From Caryophanales bacterium (GTDB lineage Bacteria; Bacillota_I; Bacilli_A; RF39; UBA660), in the NCBI GenBank assembly GCA_016288795.1, contig JAEELI010000002.1:1-64000 (forward strand): 64,000 bases of DNA, in the 5' to 3' direction. Below, piece by piece: positions 47,849-57,591 of this stretch. Within the stretch, counting starts at the first letter, position 1, and every line of letters starts with the position of its first letter. The translations under genes were made by a program, and so were the position numbers. The notes below the pieces were generated by a model. That model saw only the letters and a program-made list of their open reading frames with translations, was not told the origin of the DNA and did not search any database.

Positions 47849-49156
47849 CTAAAATGGTAATTTCATTTTACCATTACTCATATTTTTCATCATATCCTTC
47901 ATCATATCAAATTGTTTTAATAATTTATTTACTTCTTCAACCGATCTACCACTACCCTTAGCAATTCTTTGCTTACGAGTTGCTTTTAGAACCTCTGGAT
48001 GCCTTCTTTCATAAGGGGTCATAGATAATATAATTGCTTCAATATGAGCCATATCTTTTGGATCTATAGAAACATTATTAAGTCCCATATTACGAGCCCC
48101 AGGCATCATTTTTAACAAATTTTCTAGTGGCCCAAGTTTTTTTATTTGTTTTAAATTTGTTAAGAAATCTTCTAAGTTATAAGTCCCTTTTTTCAATTTA
48201 TCAGTTTGGGCCTTAGCGTCATCTTCCGAGACAACCCCTTCAACTTTTTCAGCAATAGAAAGAATATCTCCCATATCTAAAATTCTTTCCGCCATTCTTT
48301 CAGGATAGAATTCAGATAATCCATCCATTTTTTCAGAATCACCAACAAATTTAATTGGGACATTTGTAAGATGTCTTAATGATAAAGCTACACCACCTTT
48401 AGTATTTCCATCCATTTTAGTTAGAATACATCCAGTTAATTTTAAAGTATCATTAAAACCATTAATAACATTTATAGCGTCTTGTCCCATCATTGCGTCC
48501 AACACTAAAATTGTTTCATTTAATTCTATATTATCTGCAATAGAAACTAACTCTTGCATTAATTCTTCATCTATTTGTAATCTACCAGCTGTATCGATAA
48601 TTACATAATCCAAATTATTTTCTTTTGCGTGCTCAATACCATTTTTTACTATTTGTAAAACATCTTTGCTGTCCTCTTTCCAAACAGGAATATTTAAAGA
48701 ATCTCCTATTTGTTGTAATTGAGTTATTGCCGCAGGACGATAAACGTCTCCTGCTATTAAAAGAGGTTTACGATTATACTTTTTACGTAGTAAATTAGCA
48801 AGTTTACCAGCTGTAGTAGTTTTACCACTACCCTGTAATCCACATAACATAACTATAGCAAACTTTGAAGAAGTATCTAAAGGTGCCCATTCTTCACCTA
48901 ACAATGCTACTAATTCATCTTTTACTATCTTTATAAATAATTCATCTGGTTTTAAACTTTTAGATACTTCACTACCTAAAGCTTTTTCTTTTACCTTACT
49001 AGTAAACTCTTTAACAACATTGTAGTTTACATCCGCTTCTAATAATGCCATTCTAATTTCTTTCATCGCATCATTTATATTAGCTTCAGTTATTTTCCCC
49101 ATTCCTCTAATCGACTTAATCGCATTAGATAGTCTATCTCCCATATATTCGAACAT
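47849..49156 (-). CDS. ffh: Signal recognition particle GTPase Ffh
   Basis: 435-residue SRP protein. NG domain with GLQGSGKTTTAGKLA, DTAGRLQID, TKMDGNTKGG; C-terminal M domain rich in methionine (MMPGARNMG, KATRKQRIAKGSGRS). Delivers ribosomes making membrane proteins to FtsY. It follows ylxM by 2 bases; ftsY-ylxM-ffh is the conserved Bacilli order. Confidence 0.98.
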   Translation of the reverse strand: MFEYMGDRLSNAIKSIRGMGKITEANINDAMKEIRMALLEADVNYNVVKEFTSKVKEKALGSEVSKSLKPDELFIKIVKDELVALLGEEWAPLDTSSKFAIVMLCGLQGSGKTTTAGKLANLLRKKYNRKPLLIAGDVYRPAAITQLQQIGDSLNIPVWKEDSKDVLQIVKNGIEHAKENNLDYVIIDTAGRLQIDEELMQELVSIADNIELNETILVLDAMMGQDAINVINGFNDTLKLTGCILTKMDGNTKGGVALSLRHLTNVPIKFVGDSEKMDGLSEFYPERMAERILDMGDILSIAEKVEGVVSEDDAKAQTDKLKKGTYNLEDFLTNLKQIKKLGPLENLLKMMPGARNMGLNNVSIDPKDMAHIEAIILSMTPYERRHPEVLKATRKQRIAKGSGRSVEEVNKLLKQFDMMKDMMKNMSNGKMKLPF

Positions 49157-49158
49157 AA

Positions 49159-49461
49159 TTATTCTCCTTTAATTATCAGATTAATTCTTTCTTTTATTGT
49201 ATCAATATTATCCAAATTAATTATATCCATTAAAATACTCTTATTTTTATATATATTCAATACTTTTTCATAATTTTCTAATTGCTTTTCACTATTTTTA
49301 ATAATGATTCCTACCCTAGATTTAGATATATTCTTTATGTCTGCAATCTCTTGCATAGATAAGTTTTCGCCATAATATAAATCAAATATATCTCTAGCAT
49401 TATCTTTTAACAAATCCTTATATATTAAATATAATTCATTATAGTATACAAACTTTTCCAT
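49159..49461 (-). CDS. ylxM: YlxM-family SRP-associated HTH protein
   Basis: 100-residue helix-turn-helix protein with YYGENLSMQEIADIKNISKSRVG, the YlxM pattern. It affects SRP activity in streptococci. It overlaps ftsY by one base, and lies directly upstream of ffh. Confidence 0.93.
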   Translation of the reverse strand: MEKFVYYNELYLIYKDLLKDNARDIFDLYYGENLSMQEIADIKNISKSRVGIIIKNSEKQLENYEKVLNIYKNKSILMDIINLDNIDTIKERINLIIKGE

Positions 49462-50453
49462 TAAACCATATCCTTAAATAAACCATAAATATAATTTTCT
49501 ATATCAAATGGTTTTAAATCCGTCATTTTTTCCCCAAGGCCAATAAATTTAACCGGAATATTAACTTCTTCTTTAATAGCTAAAACTATTCCTCCTTTAG
49601 CAGTTCCATCAAGCTTTGTTAAAACTATTCCTGTAATATCAGTAATCTCTTTAAAAGCCTCAGCTTGCATAATTCCGTTTTGACCAGTTGAAGCATCAAT
49701 TACTAAAAGAGTTTCATGAGGAGCTCCCTTAATATGAGTTCCAATTACTTTATTTATTTTTTCTAATTCTTTCATTAAATTAACTTTATTTTGCAATCTA
49801 CCAGCAGTATCTATTAGTACAATATCAACATTTTCCTCTTTAGCTTTAACTAAGCCATCATAAATTACACTTGCAGGATCACTGCCTTCTTTCCCGTAGA
49901 AAAGAGATTTAGTTCTTTCGGCCCAAATTTCCAATTGCGAAACTGCTCCTGCTCTAAAAGTATCACCAGCAATCATCATTACTTTTTTGCCTTCAGATAT
50001 ATATTTATGAGCAAGTTTCGCTATGGTAGTGGTTTTGCCAACTCCATTTACGCCAACCATTAAAATTACAGTTGGACCATCTTCACTAATATTAATTTTA
50101 TCTGATAAAGATTCTCCCTCAACATATATAACTAATAATTCATCTACTATGACTTCTTTTAAATATTCTGTATCAGAAATACTCTCTTTTTTTACTCTAT
50201 CACGTAATTTTTCCATGAACTTCATAACTGTATTAACACCAATATCAGCCATGATTAAAAGATTTTCTAGTTCTTCAAAGTATTCTTCAGATACCTTAGT
50301 ATACTTTATTCCTAATATATTTAATGAAGAAACAAAGTTATCTCTAGTCTTTTTTAAACCTTCATCATAATCTTTTATTTCCTCTAATTCTTCTTTATCC
50401 TTTACACTTTCTTTTTTTATTACAATACTTTTTAATTTATCAAATAATCCCAT
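49461..50453 (-). CDS. ftsY: Signal recognition particle receptor FtsY
   Basis: 330 residues from ATG 50453, which has AGGAGG 9 bases upstream and gives MGLFDKLK; ten upstream codons are not needed. NG domain motifs GVNGVGKTTTIAKLA, DTAGRLQNK and TKLDGTAKGG. It has a short acidic A region. First gene of ftsY-ylxM-ffh-glmS. Confidence 0.97.
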   Translation of the reverse strand: MGLFDKLKSIVIKKESVKDKEELEEIKDYDEGLKKTRDNFVSSLNILGIKYTKVSEEYFEELENLLIMADIGVNTVMKFMEKLRDRVKKESISDTEYLKEVIVDELLVIYVEGESLSDKINISEDGPTVILMVGVNGVGKTTTIAKLAHKYISEGKKVMMIAGDTFRAGAVSQLEIWAERTKSLFYGKEGSDPASVIYDGLVKAKEENVDIVLIDTAGRLQNKVNLMKELEKINKVIGTHIKGAPHETLLVIDASTGQNGIMQAEAFKEITDITGIVLTKLDGTAKGGIVLAIKEEVNIPVKFIGLGEKMTDLKPFDIENYIYGLFKDMV

Positions 50454-50483
50454 AATAAGTATCCTCCTAATTAATAATAACAA

Positions 50484-50513
50484 ATTTTACATTATTTTAC
50501 TACATTTTTACAA
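50484..50513 (-). promoter_or_regulatory. SigA-like promoter of ftsY-ylxM-ffh-glmS
   Basis: Minus strand TTGTAA (50513-50508), 18 bases, TAAAAT (50489-50484). The region is divergent with rnj and AT-rich. Confidence 0.4.
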
Positions 50514-50648
50514 AATAAAATAGTTACAAAACAAGTAATTATTCTTTTGAAATGATTATAAAAATGATAATTTATGGACTTTTTTCATATTTTGTTGTAT
50601 ACTATTTAGTAGTTAAAGAACTTTTATATTAAAAGAAAGAGGGAAATT

Positions 50649-52325
50649 ATGAAAGATTCTCGCGCAACAAGCGTAGTGGCTTTAGGTGGTCTTGGTGAAG
50701 TTGGTAAAAACATGTATGTTATTACTCATGAAGACGAAATAATTATTATTGATGCTGGAGTAATGTTTCCAGAAGTAGGTCTTTTAGGAGTTGACTATGT
50801 TATTCAAGATGTCACCTATTTAAAACAAAATGAAAAGAAAATTAAAGCATTATTTATAACGCATGGTCATGAAGACCATATTGGGGGAATACCATTTTTA
50901 TTAGCTCAAGTTCATATTCCAGTTATTTATGCTCCCAAAATAGCTAAAGATCTAATAGATAAAAAATTAGAAGAAAGAAATATTAAATACGATAATATTG
51001 AAGTTATAACTAAAGATTTAACAGTCAAATTTAAACACTTCCAATTAGAATTTGTTAATACTACTCACTCTATTCCAGATAGTTATGCTATTGTTATTAG
51101 AACTCCAAATGGAATTATTTTTGAAACAGGAGATTTTAAATTTGACTTAACTCCTATAGGGCCTATGGCTGATATTCATAAAATGGCTAGTTTAGGAAGC
51201 GAAGGAGTTGCACTACTATTAAGCGATTCAACCAATGCCTTATCTACTGGTTTTTCTAATAGTGAGTCTATAGTTGATGATACTTTAAATGATATAATTG
51301 GAAAGCATGTTGGTAGAGTTATTATTGCTACATTTGCTTCAAATATATATAGAATTAAACATATTGTTGAAACTTGTAAAAAATATAATCGTAAGATTGT
51401 AGCTTTTGGTAGAAGTATGGATGCTGCTATTGAACTAGCTTTAAATAATGGACTTATTACTGATAAATCTATATTTATAGATGCTAATCAAGCTAAAAGT
51501 TTGAAAAGAACAGAGATTTGTATATTATGCACAGGTTCTCAAGGAGAACCATTGGCTGCTTTATCTAGGATAGCTAATGGAACTCATAAACAAGTATCCT
51601 TACTACCTGATGATTTAGTTATATTCTCCTCTAGTCCTATTCCTGGTAATGCTGAAAGTATTAATAGAACAATTAATAAATTATATTTAAAGGGAGTAAG
51701 AGTTTATACTAATACAGAATTTAGTGATGTTCATACTTCAGGACATGCTAAATTAGAGGAATTAAAATGGATGTTAAGAATTATTAAGCCAAAATTCTTT
51801 ATGCCTATGCATGGTGAATTTAGAATGTTACAACAGCATACAAAGATTGCTGAAATGTGTGATATTCCAATAGAAAATACATTTATTTGTTCAAATGGTG
51901 AAGTTGTTGAATTATTAGATGGAAAAGCATATAAAAAAGGAACAGTTCCAGCCGGAGATGTATATGTTGATGGCTCAAGAGTTGGTGATGTTGGTTCTAT
52001 AGTTATTAAAGATAGAAAGTTAATGAGTCAAGATGGTATATTAATTTCAATATTAAATATTAATACTTTAACTAGAAAATTATTAATTAAACCTAATGTT
52101 ACCGCTAGAGGCTTTGTTTTAGTAAATGAAAATCAAGAATTAATGAATAAAATTGAAAATAAAATTGCTGACATTGTTAATAATTTCTTAAAAAACTCTA
52201 TATATAACTATACTGACTTAAAAAATCAAATTATTTTAGAATTGTTACCTTTTATTAATGATTTAACTGGTAGAAGACCTATTATTCTTCCTGTTATAAT
52301 GGAAGTTAATAAAAAAGAAGAATAA
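50649..52325 (+). CDS. rnj: Ribonuclease J
   Basis: 558-residue metallo-beta-lactamase nuclease with 5'-3' exonuclease and endonuclease activity on mRNA. Catalytic motif HGHEDHIGG near residue 77, the beta-CASP segment with DSTNA and GSQGEPLAAL, and the C-terminal domain. Only one copy is in the window. It acts together with RNase Y (55817) in the Gram-positive RNA degradation system. SigA-like promoter with TATACT near 50600. Confidence 0.95.
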   Translation: MKDSRATSVVALGGLGEVGKNMYVITHEDEIIIIDAGVMFPEVGLLGVDYVIQDVTYLKQNEKKIKALFITHGHEDHIGGIPFLLAQVHIPVIYAPKIAKDLIDKKLEERNIKYDNIEVITKDLTVKFKHFQLEFVNTTHSIPDSYAIVIRTPNGIIFETGDFKFDLTPIGPMADIHKMASLGSEGVALLLSDSTNALSTGFSNSESIVDDTLNDIIGKHVGRVIIATFASNIYRIKHIVETCKKYNRKIVAFGRSMDAAIELALNNGLITDKSIFIDANQAKSLKRTEICILCTGSQGEPLAALSRIANGTHKQVSLLPDDLVIFSSSPIPGNAESINRTINKLYLKGVRVYTNTEFSDVHTSGHAKLEELKWMLRIIKPKFFMPMHGEFRMLQQHTKIAEMCDIPIENTFICSNGEVVELLDGKAYKKGTVPAGDVYVDGSRVGDVGSIVIKDRKLMSQDGILISILNINTLTRKLLIKPNVTARGFVLVNENQELMNKIENKIADIVNNFLKNSIYNYTDLKNQIILELLPFINDLTGRRPIILPVIMEVNKKEE

Positions 52326-52357
52326 AAACTGATAAAAAAATAATATCAGTTTTTTTA
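52325..52357 (+). terminator. Terminator of rnj
   Basis: Hairpin AAAACTGATA-N9-TATCAGTTTT followed by a T run. Confidence 0.85.
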
Positions 52358-52429
52358 CTATATATATAATATATATAGTAATATGCAAAATATATGATAT
52401 AATACTATTATGAATAATAGGAGCAATGT

Positions 52430-55400
52430 ATGAAGAAGAGAAATAAAGGAAAAGAAAAAAAGCTTAATTCTACTCTACTAATTACTATTTTAGTTTTATT
52501 TTGTTGTGTCCTATTATCTTTAGGTTTTTCTTCATTTCAGGCAAATTTAGATATAAGTGGTATTGGTGCTTATTTCCGTATTCAAAAAGATATTAGAATT
52601 ACTAATATAAGCGCTTCTAGTTTTGCTTCATCAGCTTATACCAACTGGGAAGAATTCAATGTTAGTAATATTAATGCTAGTATTGTTTTACCTAATCAAA
52701 ACTCTACTGTTACTTATGACATTCCTGTTATAAATGTTGGTAATGTAGAAATGGGAATATTAGATATAACTGGATTACCAAATAATTTAACATATTCTAT
52801 TTCAAATTATAATTTAAAAGATACTTTATGTGATGACACAAATACTAATCAATGTAAATTAGGATCAACTACTACTCTTCAAGTTACAATTGGTTATGCT
52901 CCTAATGGATATAATAGTAGTAATATTACTTATAATGTAAATATGGATTTTGATTTTAGACAAGTATATTCACTAAATTATGTAGGTTTTTCAAACACTT
53001 CTAGTTTGCCTTCTACTATTTTAGATGGTGAAACTAAAAATATTACATTTACTAATTCTACTGGTATTCCTGCCGATACTACAGTAACTAATGCTTCAGC
53101 GACTTATTCAAGTCCTACTCTAACGTTATCTAATGCTTCTGATAATGTTGTGGTTACAAGGAAGTTCTCTGTAACATATGTTGATTTTACTGGTGATACT
53201 TCAGGACTTATTTCAAGAATAGGACCTGAAGGTGGAACTATCGCATTCAATAGCACTACTGGTATTCCTGAATTTGTTTTAGTTAGTGGTGCTATAGGAA
53301 ATTATAACTCAACCAATAATATATTAACTATATCTGATGTTACATCTAATGTTGTAGTTACTATGGCAACTGATGGAAATGTAGAGATTGTATCTATATC
53401 AAGGACTGATATATCTAATGTTACTGAAAATAATGCCCCAGTAATAACTAGCGATGGCCAAGGAATAACGTTTGATTTAGGTGTTACGGTTAACCAAAGC
53501 AACTATAATCAAGATTTCTTTATTAAATATGCTATTGATATCAATAATGATTCAGTATCAGAGCAAAAACTATTAGCGACTAATTTTACTCCAAGAATTG
53601 TTGGATCAGGTAATGTTCCTAACGTAACCTACACAATAACTGATGCTAATGGTAATCAAGTATTAAATTCTACGATACCACCTAAGACTACCGAAACATA
53701 TTACTTAACTATTAACATTTATCCACAAGAACAAGGATCTTGGGGCGTTGAAGGAGAAACTTCTGTTGATACTGTAAAAAATGGTATCGTATCTGGTTCT
53801 ATAGATGGAAGTAATCAAGGAAACTTAACCGGTTCTAATACTACTGCTCATTTTGTAGCTTCTGTAGTTAATTCATTCGACGAAACTAAAAGTTTCACAC
53901 TTTCAATAGATGATAATAGATTTAGTATTGTAGACTCAAATGGAAATGCTATTTCGGCAATGAGCATTACTGCAAATACAACTGATACATACGATTTCTA
54001 TATTAAAAACAATAATGGCAACAACTTTATGTCATCGCCATGTGATTTAAACGTTAATATTAATTATGATAGTAATGTTTCAAGTATTGGTGTTTTAAGC
54101 TTAAGTGTTGATGTTGATCCATCTCTTACTGATAGCACTCCACCAGTTATTAATAATGTTACTGCTACTATTACAAGCACTCAAAAAGAAATACGAGTTT
54201 CTTGGAGTGGCTACGATGATAATCCTATAGATAAATACTATTTACAAATATATTCTTCTGATGGAAATAATAATGATACATTTATTGATGAAGTAACTAT
54301 AAATGGTGCTGCAAATAATACAGTTGTTAATTATACAGTTACGGTTCCAACCGATGATACCTACTATTTCTTTAAAGTTTATGGCGAAGATAGAGCCCAA
54401 GCTCATAATAAAGCTTCAGCTTCCGACATTTCAGGATGTTCACCAAGTTCAGGATATTGTTCAAAAACTACTACTGAAAAATATAAATGGAACTTTGAAG
54501 TTACTTTAGTTCTAACTAACGCTACATCAACAAATGGAACTACTACTACAAATAATAATGTAAGAACCGTAAAATTTAATGTTCCATATGATGGTAATAT
54601 CAATACTACCTTAAATGGTGCTGGAAATGATTATAACTCTCCATCATCTATAAGTTCTGCGACTATTACCTATGCAAATGGAACTACTTCTAACCTTCGA
54701 AGTGGTTCTTCTTCCCAAACAGCTTATAACTATAATACTAACTCACACGTTTTAAATGTTTACCATGTAATTGGAGATATAACAATTGAAGCATCCGGTG
54801 TTCAAACTCAAACCTGTTTAGCCGAAGGAACAAAAATACTACTGGCTAATGGTTCATCTAAAAACATTGAGGATATAGGATATGATGATTTGCTGGCGGT
54901 ATGGAACTATGATACTGGAGAATTAACTTATGAATATCCATTATGGATTGAAAGCGAGCATATTTCCGATCAAGTTACAAGGGTTACATTCTCTGATCAT
55001 TCTTATATAGACTTTGTTGGAAACCATGCTATTTATAATTCAGACATAGATCTATTTGTTAATATTCTTGATAATGAAAACTTTAAAATAGGAACTCATG
55101 TAGCAAAAATTAAAAACAATAAATTAGTTAATGTTTCTGTAACCAATATTGAAACTATTTATAAAAAGGTAAAATACTATTTTGTTGGTTCAACAACATA
55201 CTATAATATTTTCGCAAATAATATTTTAACAACTGATAGAACCCTTATGATATCTAACTTATATGGATTTGATAAAAATGCCAAGTGGCCAAAAGAAAAA
55301 CATCAAATTCTCGCAAATAAAAACAATTTATTAGATTACTCGTATTTTGAAGATGTTCTCCCATATTATTTATATAAAGGATTCAGAGTTCAAGAAGCAG

Positions 55401-55777
55401 GTTATTTAATTAATAATAAATTAGTAGATTTAGATACATTTAAGAAGTATATATATGGATTTATTATTAATCCTTCAATGATTACACCACCAATAACTAA
55501 GAATAATGACCGCTATTGGATGGTTACAACTAGTGAAGATATAATAACTGAAAATAATAAAGAAAAATATTTGAAAAAAGAAGGAAGCAAATATAAAGTT
55601 CCTAAGATTAATAAAAAGAACTTTAAAGGTTGGTTAAATACTGCTGACAACTTGATTTATAAGCCTGGTGATAAAATAGTTGTTAGTCACGGAATTCATT
55701 TAAAAGCAGTATATGATACAAAATTACATTTTGAAAAGAATTTACAAAAGAAAACAAATTATAAAATATTAAAATAA
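52430..55777 (+). CDS. Large surface protein with C-terminal Hint (Hedgehog/intein) domain
   Basis: 1115 residues. A membrane segment (about 14-36) ends LSLGFSSFQANLDISG, similar to SipW-type anchors. Residues 40-560 are Asn/Thr/Ser-rich beta repeats; a fibronectin type III-like unit lies at about 569-665; another beta unit to 790. Residues 796-936 fit a Hint domain: C796 in CLAEGTKILLANGSSKNIEDI, a block-B-like GNHAIYN with H866, and YYNIFANNILTTD at the end in place of the usual HN. A basic tail follows, with an InlB/Flg_new-type unit (about 1062-1096, FKGW...YKPGDKI...LKAVYD). N-terminal Cys and His suggest N-S shift chemistry without C-terminal cleavage. Confidence 0.85.
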   Translation: MKKRNKGKEKKLNSTLLITILVLFCCVLLSLGFSSFQANLDISGIGAYFRIQKDIRITNISASSFASSAYTNWEEFNVSNINASIVLPNQNSTVTYDIPVINVGNVEMGILDITGLPNNLTYSISNYNLKDTLCDDTNTNQCKLGSTTTLQVTIGYAPNGYNSSNITYNVNMDFDFRQVYSLNYVGFSNTSSLPSTILDGETKNITFTNSTGIPADTTVTNASATYSSPTLTLSNASDNVVVTRKFSVTYVDFTGDTSGLISRIGPEGGTIAFNSTTGIPEFVLVSGAIGNYNSTNNILTISDVTSNVVVTMATDGNVEIVSISRTDISNVTENNAPVITSDGQGITFDLGVTVNQSNYNQDFFIKYAIDINNDSVSEQKLLATNFTPRIVGSGNVPNVTYTITDANGNQVLNSTIPPKTTETYYLTINIYPQEQGSWGVEGETSVDTVKNGIVSGSIDGSNQGNLTGSNTTAHFVASVVNSFDETKSFTLSIDDNRFSIVDSNGNAISAMSITANTTDTYDFYIKNNNGNNFMSSPCDLNVNINYDSNVSSIGVLSLSVDVDPSLTDSTPPVINNVTATITSTQKEIRVSWSGYDDNPIDKYYLQIYSSDGNNNDTFIDEVTINGAANNTVVNYTVTVPTDDTYYFFKVYGEDRAQAHNKASASDISGCSPSSGYCSKTTTEKYKWNFEVTLVLTNATSTNGTTTTNNNVRTVKFNVPYDGNINTTLNGAGNDYNSPSSISSATITYANGTTSNLRSGSSSQTAYNYNTNSHVLNVYHVIGDITIEASGVQTQTCLAEGTKILLANGSSKNIEDIGYDDLLAVWNYDTGELTYEYPLWIESEHISDQVTRVTFSDHSYIDFVGNHAIYNSDIDLFVNILDNENFKIGTHVAKIKNNKLVNVSVTNIETIYKKVKYYFVGSTTYYNIFANNILTTDRTLMISNLYGFDKNAKWPKEKHQILANKNNLLDYSYFEDVLPYYLYKGFRVQEAGYLINNKLVDLDTFKKYIYGFIINPSMITPPITKNNDRYWMVTTSEDIITENNKEKYLKKEGSKYKVPKINKKNFKGWLNTADNLIYKPGDKIVVSHGIHLKAVYDTKLHFEKNLQKKTNYKILK
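54815..55237 (+). other. Hint domain of the surface protein (residues 796-936)
   Basis: Encodes Cys796 to Asp936. It begins with Cys and has the conserved hydrophobic spacing TKILLANG-N-IEDI seen in intein/Hog block A, GNHAI as block B, and an NIFANNIL end typical of block G without the final His-Asn. Activity is inferred from the fold family, not shown. Confidence 0.75.
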
Positions 55778-55801
55778 CCTAGATACTAGGTTATTTTTTT
55801 A
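55771..55801 (+). terminator. Terminator of the Hint protein gene
   Basis: Hairpin AAATAACCTAG-ATA-CTAGGTTATTT followed by TTTT. Confidence 0.9.
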
Positions 55802-55802
55802 T

Positions 55803-55831
55803 CAAAAAAAGAAGCATTATTTTGCTTCTTC
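55803..55831 (-). terminator. Terminator of rny
   Basis: Minus-strand hairpin AGAAGCAAAAT/ATGCTTCT followed by TTTTT, over the rny stop. Confidence 0.8.
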
Positions 55832-57370
55832 TTGTGCTCTAGTTTCTCTAATGACTGTAATTTTAATTGTTCCAGGATATTGCATCTCTGATTCAATCTT
55901 CTCTTTCATTTCTCTAGCAATCTTATAACTATTTGAATCATCAATTTCATCAGGTTTAACCATTACTCTAATTTCTCTTCCAGCTTGCATTGCATATGCT
56001 TTTTCAACGCCTTCAAATGATTGTCCGATTTCTTCTAGTTGTTCTAAACGTTTAATATAATTTTCTAATGAATCATTTCTAGCTCCAGGTCTTGCTGCAG
56101 ATAGTGTATCAGCGACTGAAACTAAAACCGCAATTACAGATTTAGCTTCTTTGTCACCATGATGAGAAACAATTCCATCAACTACTACTTCAGATTCATG
56201 ATATTTTTTAGCAATTTGTTCACCAATTTCAACATGGCTTCCTTCAACTTCAAAATCTATTGATTTACCAATATCATGTAATAATCCAGCTCTTTTTGCC
56301 AAAGTAACATTCTCGCCTAATTCTGAAGCCATTAATCCACAAAGGTTAGCAACCTCGATTGAATGCTTCAAAGCATTTTGACCATAACTAGTTCTAAAAT
56401 TTAATTTACCAACTAGATTTATTAATTCTGGATCCATTTTCGTAATACCTAAATCAGTAATTGCATTATTACCAATTTCGGTAATCTTATTCATAACATC
56501 CTTACATGTTTTATCATATACTTCTTCAATTCTACTTGGATGAATTCTTCCATCCTTAATTAAAGTTTCTATAGTTATTTTTGCTATTTCTCTTCTTAGT
56601 GGATCAAAAGAAGATAACACGATAGTTTCTGGAGTATCATCAATTATTAAATCTACTCCTGTAACACTTTCAAATGTTCTAATATTTCTTCCTTCTCTTC
56701 CAATTAATCTACCCTTTATTTCATCATTAGGTAAATCTATTGTTGAAACAGTTTGGGTTCCAACTACGTCATCAGCATATCTTTCCATGCTGCTTACTAT
56801 TAATTGCTTTGCTTTATCATTAGCAACTAATTTAGCTTTTGCTTCTTCATCTCGGATATATTCTGCTATTTCTAAAGACATTTCTGATTCAATTTTAGCC
56901 ATAATTAAATCATGTGCTTTTTCTTTGCTTAATCCCGAAATTTTTTCTAGTTCTTGAACTTCTTCTTTAAGAAGTTTATCCATCTTTTCTTCTTTTTCTT
57001 GTAAGCTTGCTTGCTTAACTAACAAATTATTTTCTTTTTCTTCTAAAGCCATGTCACGCTTTTGTAACATTTCTTCTCTTTTATCTAAGTTATTTTCACG
57101 AGACATAAGTCTGTCTTCGTTTTCTTTAATTTCTTTTTTCTTTTCTTTTATTTCTTCATTAGTTTGTTGTTTTAGTTTGTAAGATTCTTCCTTTAATTCA
57201 AGTAAAGTATCTCTTTTATGTTTATCAGCTTCTTTTTTAGCATTTTCCAATAATTTATTAGCATTATTTTGAGCATTAACGCCTTTTAATTTATTTACTA
57301 CAAAGACAATTACTGCTCCAATTATAATTCCAAGAAATAGAATCAAGATGGTTACGGCTACATTATCCAT
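55817..57370 (-). CDS. rny: Ribonuclease Y
   Basis: 517-residue membrane-anchored endoribonuclease that starts much mRNA turnover in Bacilli. N-terminal span (about 5-27), a long coiled coil (to about 200), KH domain (IKGRLIGREGRNIRTFE in part) and HD domain (AKRAGLLHDIGKS). SigA promoter at 57431-57459 and strong terminator. Confidence 0.97.
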   Translation of the reverse strand: MDNVAVTILILFLGIIIGAVIVFVVNKLKGVNAQNNANKLLENAKKEADKHKRDTLLELKEESYKLKQQTNEEIKEKKKEIKENEDRLMSRENNLDKREEMLQKRDMALEEKENNLLVKQASLQEKEEKMDKLLKEEVQELEKISGLSKEKAHDLIMAKIESEMSLEIAEYIRDEEAKAKLVANDKAKQLIVSSMERYADDVVGTQTVSTIDLPNDEIKGRLIGREGRNIRTFESVTGVDLIIDDTPETIVLSSFDPLRREIAKITIETLIKDGRIHPSRIEEVYDKTCKDVMNKITEIGNNAITDLGITKMDPELINLVGKLNFRTSYGQNALKHSIEVANLCGLMASELGENVTLAKRAGLLHDIGKSIDFEVEGSHVEIGEQIAKKYHESEVVVDGIVSHHGDKEAKSVIAVLVSVADTLSAARPGARNDSLENYIKRLEQLEEIGQSFEGVEKAYAMQAGREIRVMVKPDEIDDSNSYKIAREMKEKIESEMQYPGTIKITVIRETRAQEEAK

Positions 57371-57430
57371 CTTTCTCTCTCCATTTCTAATTTTTTATAG
57401 ATTACAATTAATATAATTATCTATAACTTC

Positions 57431-57459
57431 ATTATATATGCTATTATAACTTTTATCAA
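57431..57459 (-). promoter_or_regulatory. SigA promoter of rny
   Basis: Minus strand TTGATA (57459-57454), 17 bases, TATAAT (57436-57431). The leader of about 55 bases can form a hairpin (ATAGATAATTA/TAATCTAT). Confidence 0.7.
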
Positions 57460-57493
57460 GTTTAATTTTCTCGATTTGACCATTTGTTGAACA

Positions 57494-57527
57494 CAAAAAT
57501 CGTTATAAAAATCATTTTATAACGATT
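57494..57527 (-). terminator. Terminator of SipW-type paralogue 2
   Basis: Minus-strand hairpin ATCGTTATAAAA-TGA-TTTTTATAACGAT with a short T run after it, about 70 bases beyond the stop. Confidence 0.75.
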
Positions 57528-57591
57528 AGCAATTATTTTATTGTGTTAGTTTAATGATATTCACAGCAAAAATAATAGTTCAAAAATTAAA

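Noticed and set aside
47821-47849. glmS ribozyme before glmS
   Set aside because: Only 27 bases lie between the ffh stop and the glmS start, far less than the ribozyme needs.
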